From an uncultured Clostridia bacterium (GTDB lineage: Bacteria > Bacillota > Clostridia > Christensenellales > UBA1242): a stretch of DNA of 64,000 bases. Under the pieces are notes generated by a model. The model was given only the letters and a program-made list of their open reading frames with translations. It searched no databases and was not told the origin of the DNA. The translations under genes and the position numbers were made by a program. The stretch is taken from the NCBI GenBank assembly GCA_934757825.1, contig CAKVLP010000001.1, positions 1 through 64,000 on the forward strand. The letters run 5' to 3'. Below, piece after piece: positions 57,962 to 64,000 of this stretch (the first letter of the stretch is position 1; each line of letters opens with the position of its first letter).

Positions 57962-58360
57962 TTATATTCTTCTGCGTTTTGGTGGACGACAGCCATTGTG
58001 AGGTATTGGGGATACATCCTTAATCATAGTGATGTCAATACCTGCTGTTTGAATAGCACGAATAGCGGTTTCACGACCGTTACCTGGGCCTTTAACGAAA
58101 ACTTCAACACTTTTGATGCCTTGTTCCTTAGCCTTTTTAGCAGCGGTTTCGCTAGCTTGTTGTGCTGCAAATGGTGTACTTTTTCTAGAACCACTTAAAC
58201 CCAATGCACCAGCACTAGATTGGGATACAGCGTTACCTGCATCGTCAGTAATAGTAACAATAGTATTGTTGAAAGACGATTGAATATATGCTCTACCTTT
58301 ATCTAAATTTTTGGTGACTTTTCTCTTTTTTGTTGTTTTACCTTTATTTGCACCAGCCAT
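57962..58360 (-). CDS. rpsK: Ribosomal protein S11
   Basis: 132 residues, 30S platform protein. GRAYIQSSFNNTIVTITD, AAQQASETAAKKAKEQG and the C-terminal PHNGCRPPKRRRI are diagnostic. The basic N-terminus is typical. Between rpsM and rpsD. Confidence 0.97.
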   Translation of the reverse strand: MAGANKGKTTKKRKVTKNLDKGRAYIQSSFNNTIVTITDDAGNAVSQSSAGALGLSGSRKSTPFAAQQASETAAKKAKEQGIKSVEVFVKGPGNGRETAIRAIQTAGIDITMIKDVSPIPHNGCRPPKRRRI

Positions 58361-58377
58361 TTTATAACTCCTTACTA

Positions 58378-58758
58378 TTATTTATTTTTATCCTTTTTGC
58401 TCTTAGAAACAGTTTTCTTAGGGCCTTTTCTAGTTCTTGCATTTTGTTTAGTGTTTTGACCACGAACAGGCAAATTCTTTCTATGTCTGATTCCGCGGTA
58501 GCAACCGATTTCTTGAAGTCTCTTAATGTTTAGAGAAACTTCTCTTTGCAAATCGCCTTCAACTACACAGTGTTTTTCGATGTAAGTTCTGATAGCAGCG
58601 ATTTCGTCTTCTGTAAGATCCTTAACACGAGTGTCAGGGTTTACTTTTGTTGCTTTTAAAATTTGGTTTGATGTTTGTTTGCCAATACCGTAGATGTATG
58701 TCAATCCAATCTCTACTCTTTTCTCTCTTGGCAAATCAATACCAGCAATACGAGCCAT
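58378..58758 (-). CDS. rpsM: Ribosomal protein S13
   Basis: 126 residues. Start MARIAGIDLPREKRVEIGL with GGAGGAAAAAA upstream at 58758; an upstream in-frame start is rejected. Contains the H2TH-like YIYGIGKQTSNQILK and C-terminal NLPVRGQNTKQNARTRKGP. Contacts the head of 30S and the P-site tRNA. A structured gap of 116 bp separates it from rpmJ. Confidence 0.97.
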   Translation of the reverse strand: MARIAGIDLPREKRVEIGLTYIYGIGKQTSNQILKATKVNPDTRVKDLTEDEIAAIRTYIEKHCVVEGDLQREVSLNIKRLQEIGCYRGIRHRKNLPVRGQNTKQNARTRKGPKKTVSKSKKDKNK

Positions 58759-58795
58759 TTTTTTCCTCCATAAATAATTTAAAATATATTTTAAA

Positions 58796-58838
58796 CGCAC
58801 GTAAGATATGTAAAAACATACAGCCGCCTTACTATGCG
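58796..58838 (-). promoter_or_regulatory. Stem-loop between rpmJ and rpsM
   Basis: On the minus strand CGCA...TGCG, GTAAG...CTTAC and GTATGT...ACATA arms stack into one imperfect hairpin ahead of rpsM. It may be a processing or autoregulatory leader (S4-type control of the alpha operon is known elsewhere). Confidence 0.45.
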
Positions 58839-58874
58839 ATTTTTTTTAAGTTTAATAAGGCTAAAAATTTAAGA

Positions 58875-58991
58875 TTAGCCTTGTCTTTGTTTGTGCTTAG
58901 GATTTTTAGAGCAAATAACCATAACTCTTCCGTTACGTTTAATTACCTTACAACCATCACACATTTTTTTAACAGATGGTCTAACTTTCAT
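58875..58991 (-). CDS. rpmJ: Ribosomal protein L36
   Basis: 38 residues: MKVRPSVKKMCDGCKVIKRN, then CSKNPKHKQRQG. The zinc-binding C+ form (CDGC, C, H). AAGGAGTTAG precedes the ATG. Between infA and rpsM, the standard position. Confidence 0.96.
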   Translation of the reverse strand: MKVRPSVKKMCDGCKVIKRNGRVMVICSKNPKHKQRQG

Positions 58992-59003
58992 AATACTAAC
59001 TCC

Positions 59004-59225
59004 TTATTTTTTCATTCGCCATATAATGCGACCTTTGGTCAAATCGTATAATGACATTTCAATTTTTACTTGGTCACCGGCCAAAATTCTAATATTGTTT
59101 AAGTGAAGTTTTCCAGAAAGATATGCCGTAATTATAAAACCATTTGTAAGTTTTACTTTAAACATAGCATTTCTTAATACTTCAACTACGACGCCTTCTG
59201 TTTCAATGACATCTTGTTTAGCCAC
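59004..59225 (-). CDS. infA: Translation initiation factor IF-1
   Basis: 73 residues, an OB-fold protein that occupies the A site during initiation. MAKQDVIETEGVVVEVLRNA, KLHLNNIRILAGDQVKIEMS and the RGRI-like KGRIIWRMK end are diagnostic. It overlaps the KOW gene by eight bases. Confidence 0.97.
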   Translation of the reverse strand: MAKQDVIETEGVVVEVLRNAMFKVKLTNGFIITAYLSGKLHLNNIRILAGDQVKIEMSLYDLTKGRIIWRMKK

Positions 59226-59493
59226 AATAATTGTCCTCCACTTTATTATTAAAACCTCGCTTAAACACTTTTATCTCGTATATTATATCACAATCAAAAA
59301 CATTTTTAAAGTCTAAATTTGATTTTTTACAAAACTTAATGTGTTTAATATTTTTGGTTTTGGGATTTGATAGGGTACGTGTTTTGCCATTAACAAGCAG
59401 TGCGCTAGCGTTTGCGATAGATTTTATCACAAAAAACTCGCCTTTTTCCCTGCCATTAATCGCCATAACTATGTCGCCAATTTGTAATTCCAT
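59218..59493 (-). CDS. KOW-domain (L14e-like) RNA-binding protein
   Basis: 91 residues. The N-terminal KOW motif (ELQIGDIVMAINGREKGEFF) is that of the small KOW/L14e-like proteins placed between map and infA in many Clostridia. The C-terminal half is basic and weakly conserved. It likely binds ribosomal RNA; the role is not established. It overlaps infA by 8 bp and starts 7 bp after map. Confidence 0.82.
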   Translation of the reverse strand: MELQIGDIVMAINGREKGEFFVIKSIANASALLVNGKTRTLSNPKTKNIKHIKFCKKSNLDFKNVFDCDIIYEIKVFKRGFNNKVEDNYCG

Positions 59494-59500
59494 AACGCTC

Positions 59501-60247
59501 CTACAATGTTAATATTTCAACGCCCGATTCGGTAATCAAAACGGTGTTTTCATAATGCGCTGCTGGAAGTCCGTCTAAGGTGCAACAAGTCCAACCATTG
59601 CTAGAAAAAGTTATGTTACGCTCGCCCATATTAACCATAGGTTCTATTGCGATGGTGGCGTTGGCGTTAAGTTTCAAACCCGCACCAAACCTACCATAGT
59701 TAGGAACATCTGGATCTTCGTGAAGATGTCTCCCCACCCCGTGACCTACAAGTTCTCTAACGATTGAGTAACCTTTTTTCTCAACAAAATTTTGGATTTT
59801 GCTAGAAATATCACCTATATGACAACCTGCTTTGATATCTTTAATACCCTCAAAGAAACTCTGTTCGGTAACTTTAATAAGACGCTTTTTTTGCGGTGTT
59901 ATCTTACCCACGGGAAACGTTCTAGCGGCATCTCCGTGAAATCCTTTATAACAAGCACCAACATCAAGACTGATTATGTCGCCTTCTTTCAAAATGCGGT
60001 CCTTAGCAGGAATGCCGTGTACAATCTCTTCGTTGATTGAAGCACAGATGCTTGCTGGGAAACCATTGTAATTTTTAAAAGATGGCTTAGCACCTTGACT
60101 TTTAATAAAGTCGAAAGCAATTTTATCGAGTTCCAAGGTGCTAATTCCAGGTTTTACGTATTTTTCAAGAAGTTTAAGAGTGTCGCCCGTAATCTTACAA
60201 GCAATCCTCATAATCTTCAAATCTTCTTCTGACTTATAATTTAACAT
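59501..60247 (-). CDS. map: Methionine aminopeptidase, type I
   Basis: 248 residues. Removes the initiator Met from nascent proteins. Metal ligands are visible in SLDVGACYKGFHGDAARTF (two Asp), GHGVGRHLHEDPDVPN (His), and IEPMVNMGERN (Glu), plus a late Glu. Length is normal for the short type Ia enzyme. It overlaps adk by seven bases. Confidence 0.96.
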   Translation of the reverse strand: MLNYKSEEDLKIMRIACKITGDTLKLLEKYVKPGISTLELDKIAFDFIKSQGAKPSFKNYNGFPASICASINEEIVHGIPAKDRILKEGDIISLDVGACYKGFHGDAARTFPVGKITPQKKRLIKVTEQSFFEGIKDIKAGCHIGDISSKIQNFVEKKGYSIVRELVGHGVGRHLHEDPDVPNYGRFGAGLKLNANATIAIEPMVNMGERNITFSSNGWTCCTLDGLPAAHYENTVLITESGVEILTL

Positions 60248-60882
60248 TTTAAGCCTTCTAAAATCTCGTTTACTTCTTTGAAAACAGCTACTCTACCATT
60301 TTCGTAATCAAGATTTTTATATTTGTCTAAGTTAATAGTTTTTAGTATATTGTGTTTTTGGTAGTATTCAACAAGCGGATGAGTGTGCTCAACGTATGTT
60401 TCGATACGCTCTTGGGCTTTCTGATCTTCTTCCCTAACGATTGCATCACCACCACACTTACTGCACTTGCCGTCCTTAACCTGATCAAGTGTCAAGGTTT
60501 CACCGCACTTGGTACAAACTCGACGATTGTTGATCCTATCAAGGGTTAGGTCAAGGTCGATGTTAAAGTAAATCACAACATCAAACCCCGACACCTTGTC
60601 AAATAGTTCAGCCTGACTGATTGTACGAGGATAACCATCTAAGATAAAACCCTCTTTGCAGTCGTCTTGTCCTAACCTTTCAAGAAGAAGTTTTACAACT
60701 ATTTCTTCCGGAACAAGTTTGGACATATACTTTCTAACTTCTCGACCCATAGGTGTGTCATTTGCAATAGCATCTCTAAAAAGTTGCCCTGTGCTAATGT
60801 GAGGATAACCAAACTTCTCACTAATGAGTTTGGCTTGGGTACCCTTTCCACACCCTGGTGCACCTAATAAACAAATCTTCAT
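60241..60882 (-). CDS. adk: Adenylate kinase
   Basis: 213 residues. Interconverts ATP, ADP and AMP. P-loop GAPGCGKGTQ (7-16), AMP-binding STGQLFRDAI, FILDGYPRT, and a zinc-carrying LID with CTKCGE...CSKCGG. It sits between secY and map, the usual order. Confidence 0.97.
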   Translation of the reverse strand: MKICLLGAPGCGKGTQAKLISEKFGYPHISTGQLFRDAIANDTPMGREVRKYMSKLVPEEIVVKLLLERLGQDDCKEGFILDGYPRTISQAELFDKVSGFDVVIYFNIDLDLTLDRINNRRVCTKCGETLTLDQVKDGKCSKCGGDAIVREEDQKAQERIETYVEHTHPLVEYYQKHNILKTINLDKYKNLDYENGRVAVFKEVNEILEGLKC

Positions 60883-60891
60883 ATTTCCACC

Positions 60892-62178
60892 TTATTTATT
60901 TAAGAACCCGCGATAATTTCTCATAAGTAGTTGACTATCAAGCGATTTGTCTAGTTCTACTGCAACACTAACTACGATAAGTAGTCCGGTTGCGCTAAAC
61001 ACGCTAACAAGTCCACCAGTGAAACTTAGGGCTTTAAATATCATACTTGGAACGATTGCTATTATAGCCAAGAAAATTGCACCAAATAATGTGATTCTAT
61101 TTGAAATCTTTTTCAAATAATCTGCGGTTGGTTTACCAGGACGAATACCTAGGATAAAACCACCATTTTGTTGAATACTCTTTGAAACTTCCTCTGGATT
61201 GAAAGTAATTTGAGTCCAGAAATAAGCAAAGAATGTAATTAGTAAACCGGTCAATAAGATGTAAATCCAACTGCCTGTTCCAAGCCATTGCGAGTACCAA
61301 GCATAGAATTTGCTATTTGGCCAGAAAATACTGCATAGTAGTTGTGGGAAACTGATAATTGAAGATGCGAATATGATTGGCATAACACCAGTAGCATTAA
61401 CCCTAATAGGAATGTTAGTGTTTTGACCACCGTACATCTTTCTACCCTTGATTTGTTTTGCATATTGAACAGGGATTCTTCTTTCGCCCAAATCGATAAA
61501 TACGATAAAGCCGAAGATGAAAACCAATGCAACCAAGAATAGTACAAGTTCCCAAATACTTTCTGTGCTTCCTTTGAAAATGTTAACAATAACAGAATAC
61601 AAACTGGAAGCAGCCGTAGATAGAATACCTACGAAAATTAACAATGATAAGCCGTTGCCAATGCCCAAAGCAGAAATCTTATCGCCAAGCCAATAGGTAA
61701 ACATAGAGCCAGCCACTAGAATCAAAACCACCATTGTTCCTACAAGCCACTGAGGCAATGTAAGAGTGTTAAGAGCGGATTTGTAACTAACAACGATAGC
61801 CACTGCTTGCACTATTGCAAGAACAAGTGCACAGATTTTTGTATAAGCAGAAATCTTTTTCTTGCCCTCTTCTCCCATTTTCGATAGTCTTTCAAGACTA
61901 GGTATAGCAATGGTAAGAAGTTGGATAATAATAGATGCACTAATATATGGCGAAATACCCAACGCTAGGATTGCACCGTTTGCCAACGCACCACCACTTA
62001 CACTACTAAGTAGTGATAAGAAGTCTTGTCCGCCAATGCTTTCGGAGAAAGCACTAACGTTGATGCCTGGTACTGGCAACCAACAACCTAAGCGGTATAT
62101 CAATAACAACCCAAAAGTTATAAGAATTTTGTTTCTAATTTCTTTTACTTTAAAAGCGTTAACAATAGTTTTAAACAT
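60892..62178 (-). CDS. secY: Protein translocase subunit SecY
   Basis: 428 residues, ten membrane spans forming the Sec channel. Typical stretches: LGISPYISASIIIQLL, GERRIPVQYAKQIKGRKMYG and PGKPTADYLKKI. The ATG overlaps the rplO stop by one base. Length is normal. Confidence 0.97.
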   Translation of the reverse strand: MFKTIVNAFKVKEIRNKILITFGLLLIYRLGCWLPVPGINVSAFSESIGGQDFLSLLSSVSGGALANGAILALGISPYISASIIIQLLTIAIPSLERLSKMGEEGKKKISAYTKICALVLAIVQAVAIVVSYKSALNTLTLPQWLVGTMVVLILVAGSMFTYWLGDKISALGIGNGLSLLIFVGILSTAASSLYSVIVNIFKGSTESIWELVLFLVALVFIFGFIVFIDLGERRIPVQYAKQIKGRKMYGGQNTNIPIRVNATGVMPIIFASSIISFPQLLCSIFWPNSKFYAWYSQWLGTGSWIYILLTGLLITFFAYFWTQITFNPEEVSKSIQQNGGFILGIRPGKPTADYLKKISNRITLFGAIFLAIIAIVPSMIFKALSFTGGLVSVFSATGLLIVVSVAVELDKSLDSQLLMRNYRGFLNK

Positions 62179-62624
62179 TATAGCACCTCGGCTTTTCCAC
62201 CAACTTTATTGATCTTTTGTATTGCTGTTTCGGAGAATTTGTTTGCCTTAACAGTAAGTGCTTTTTCCAAATTTCCATTTCCCAATACTTTTAAACCATA
62301 AGGGGCGATATTTTTAATAATATTCTTTTCTTTAAGTAGTTCTGCTGTAACTACAGTGTTTTCCTTAAATACGTTCAAAGCGGAAACGTTAACAATGTTG
62401 TATTCTGCCTTGAAATCTTTATTATTAAAGCCGCGTCTAGGTAATCTTCTGATTAAAGGCATTTGACCACCCTCGAAGCCTAGTCTAACTCCACCACCGC
62501 TACGAGAATTTTGTCCCTTAGTACCTTTACCACTTGTTTTTCCTGTTCCAGAACCAATGCCTCTGCCCAATCTCTTAGGTGCTTTGGTAGAATTGATTGC
62601 TGGGGAGATTTGATGTAACTTCAT
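62178..62624 (-). CDS. rplO: Ribosomal protein L15
   Basis: 148 residues; 50S assembly protein. The basic Gly-rich N-terminal extension (KRLGRGIGSGTGKTSGKGTK) and RRLPRRGFNNKDFK are characteristic. Between rpmD and secY. Confidence 0.96.
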   Translation of the reverse strand: MKLHQISPAINSTKAPKRLGRGIGSGTGKTSGKGTKGQNSRSGGGVRLGFEGGQMPLIRRLPRRGFNNKDFKAEYNIVNVSALNVFKENTVVTAELLKEKNIIKNIAPYGLKVLGNGNLEKALTVKANKFSETAIQKINKVGGKAEVL

Positions 62625-62634
62625 AAGTTCCCTC

Positions 62635-63093
62635 CTAGTTTAATTCTTCCACTTTTACCAAGTGAGATACTCTGTTAATCATACCTCTCACGCAAGCGTT
62701 GTCTGGTAAAACGTGATAAGAATTTAATTTGCCAAGACCTAATGCCTTAACAATTTTTGCTTGTTTTTTGTCATAACCGATAGTGCTTTTTACTAGGGTT
62801 ACTTTAACTTGCTTTTCTGCTTTTTTAGCCTTAACAGTTGTTTCAGCCTTTTTAGCAGGTGTTTTAGCAACAGGAGTTTCTGTTTTTTCTACTTTTTTAG
62901 CAGGTGCTTTTGCTGTGGTTTTAGCAGTTTTAACTTCTGCTTTTACAGGAGCGCTAGCCTTAGTAGTTTCTTTTTTAACTGCTGGTTTTTTAGCAGTCTT
63001 AGTAGCAGGTTTTTTAGCATCAGTAGCCACTTTCTTAGTTGTAGTCGCTTTTGCTGTTGTTGTTTTAGTTGTTGTTTTCTTTGCTTCTGCCAT
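62635..63093 (-). CDS. rpmD: Ribosomal protein L30 with long Lys/Ala/Thr-rich N-terminal extension
   Basis: 152 residues, of which only the last 60 or so are L30 (VKVTLVKSTIGYDKKQAKIV; LGKLNSYHVLPDNACVRGMI). The first 90 are low-complexity repeats of AKKTTTK, KKPAVKKE, TAKAPAKKVE type, resembling histone H1-like tails. The start is set by GGAGGGTT upstream of the ATG at 63093 and the 10-bp gap after rpsE. Standard bacterial L30 has about 60 residues. Confidence 0.93.
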   Translation of the reverse strand: MAEAKKTTTKTTTAKATTTKKVATDAKKPATKTAKKPAVKKETTKASAPVKAEVKTAKTTAKAPAKKVEKTETPVAKTPAKKAETTVKAKKAEKQVKVTLVKSTIGYDKKQAKIVKALGLGKLNSYHVLPDNACVRGMINRVSHLVKVEELN

Positions 63094-63103
63094 AATAACC
63101 CTC

Positions 63104-63643
63104 CTACCTAATTTCCTCTACGGTTTTACCTCTAAGCGAAGCAATTTCTTCTTTGCTTCTTAGGCTTGTCAAACCGTTGATTGTTGCTTTAACAACGTTG
63201 ATACTGTTTCTAGAACCATATGCTTTAACAGTGATATCTTTGATACCGCATAGTTCTACAACAGGACGAACTGAACCACCAGCGATGATACCAGTACCTT
63301 CTTTACTTGGCATAAGTTTAACAACACTTTTGCCGAATTTACCGATAATCTCGTGTGGAATTGTAGTTCCTTCTAATGCAACCTTTTTAAGGTTACGTTT
63401 TGCACTTAAAGTTGCTTTGTCGATAGCATTTGGAACTTCGGCAGCCTTGCCAGTACCAACGCCAACTCTACCTGCGCCGTCACCAGCAACAACTAGGGCA
63501 GCAAATCTCATAGTTCTACCACCTTTAACAACCTTAGTAACTCTATTAACTGCTACAAGTTTGCTCCCGATAGGATCAACTTCTTTAACAGCGTGTCTGT
63601 TAGGTCTATCTTTCATGTTTGGTTTTTTATCGTCTTTTTGCAT
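63104..63643 (-). CDS. rpsE: Ribosomal protein S5
   Basis: 179 residues. Contains the dsRBD-like N-terminal part (LVAVNRVTKVVKGGRTMRFA; VGVGTGKAAEVPNAIDKA) and the C-terminal domain (IAGGSVRPVVELCGIKDITV). It has a role in decoding accuracy. AAGGGGTGGTT stands before the ATG. 11 bp after rplR. Confidence 0.97.
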   Translation of the reverse strand: MQKDDKKPNMKDRPNRHAVKEVDPIGSKLVAVNRVTKVVKGGRTMRFAALVVAGDGAGRVGVGTGKAAEVPNAIDKATLSAKRNLKKVALEGTTIPHEIIGKFGKSVVKLMPSKEGTGIIAGGSVRPVVELCGIKDITVKAYGSRNSINVVKATINGLTSLRSKEEIASLRGKTVEEIR

Positions 63644-63654
63644 ATAACCACCCC

Positions 63655-64000
63655 TTAAAACTCTAAGCCAGCTTTTCTAGCGCCCTCAGCCAATGCTTTA
63701 ACTCTGCCAGTATAGATGTTTCCAGCTCTGTCGAATACAACAGTCTTAACACCCTTTTTCATAGCACTTTTAGCAACAGCCTCGCCTACCATAAAAGCAG
63801 CTTCCTGTTTAGTTTTTCCTTCAAGTTTGCTTGCAATAGTTTTTGTCAAAGTAGAAGCACTTGCAATTGTAACGCCTTTAACGTCGTCAATAACCTGAGC
63901 ATAAATATGAGTTAAACTCTTAAATACGCAAAGTCTTGGTCTCTCACTTGTGCCAGCAAGATTTTTTCTGATACGTTTAGCACGCGCTAATCTGTTGGCT
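63655..64000 (-). CDS. rplR: Ribosomal protein L18 (5' end outside the window)
   Basis: The reading frame continues past an internal Met at 63849 to the right edge; 115 residues are visible, beginning ANRLARAKRIRKNL and including TSERPRLCVFKSLTHIYAQV and the C-terminal NIYTGRVKALAEGARKAGLE. L18 binds 5S rRNA. Only about five to eight N-terminal residues are missing. It is upstream of rpsE as usual. Confidence 0.95.
   Translation of the reverse strand, partial: ANRLARAKRIRKNLAGTSERPRLCVFKSLTHIYAQVIDDVKGVTIASASTLTKTIASKLEGKTKQEAAFMVGEAVAKSAMKKGVKTVVFDRAGNIYTGRVKALAEGARKAGLEF

Overview
The window looks like part of a chromosome from a low-GC, endospore-forming Bacillota (Clostridia-like) bacterium. 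Evidence: spoIVA, a spoIVFA/spoIVFB-like pair, a YlmC/YmxH-family gene and a SpoVB/MurJ-type flippase; a Gram-positive-style S10/spc/alpha ribosomal cluster with map, adk, secY, infA and a KOW protein between; TTGACA/TATAAT promoters and AGGAGG ribosome binding sites. No rRNA, CRISPR array or intact IS transposase was found. The genus cannot be named from the sequence.

Layout. 1-600: tRNA-Ala and tRNA-Ile (minus strand) with duplicated tRNA-Ile debris. 921-9206: thymidine kinase, a putative zinc metallopeptidase, a large beta-helix-like lipoprotein, an Ig-like protein, an ABC-2 type permease and a protein in which a YwaF-like membrane domain is fused to an ABC ATPase. 9747-27838: an AT-rich integrative element of about 17.7 kb that split a tRNA-Arg(CCT) gene at its anticodon loop. 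It carries a HipBA-like module, small unknown genes, a UvrD-type helicase fused to a RecB-like nuclease, a Type III restriction-modification system preceded by an unknown protein, a replication-type region with a tandem hairpin array, a replication-initiator-like gene, an excisionase-like gene, a tyrosine integrase with an inserted helix-turn-helix, and a C5 methyltransferase paired with a GHKL-ATPase/nuclease. The right end keeps three successive attachment sites. No relaxase, type IV secretion or phage structural gene is visible.

27913-33100: a 20-residue membrane peptide gene, an RsmF-type rRNA methyltransferase followed by an acetyltransferase remnant, two unknown genes, and a six-gene tRNA cluster holding two related inserts of about 150 bp, each flanked by a copy of a tRNA 5' end. 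33182-49000 (mostly minus strand): spoIVA, CYTH phosphatase, plsY, der, nrdR, holA, comEC, spoIVFA/B-like, minDE, an MreB-like gene, a Ppx/GppA-like gene, ferredoxin and a pair of half-size TSUP permeases. 49108-55716 (mostly plus): a large surface protein with a cytoplasmic coiled coil, a LysM protein, a flippase, and a DUF421/DUF4363 pair. 55785-64000 (minus): rplQ-rpoA-rpsD-rpsK-rpsM-rpmJ-infA-KOW-map-adk-secY-rplO-rpmD-rpsE-rplR, leaving the window inside rplR.

The strongest candidates for something undescribed are: (i) the array of hairpins at 20898-21356, with different but base-paired stems (many G-U pairs) and a conserved AAATGGT loop, ahead of the replication-type gene; (ii) two possible RNA folds that compete just ahead of the excisionase start; (iii) the YwaF-ABC fusion with a strong internal ribosome binding site; (iv) the tRNA-embedded inserts; and (v) the MORC-like GHKL/nuclease plus methyltransferase pair. 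All assignments come from reading the sequence; no database search was run.
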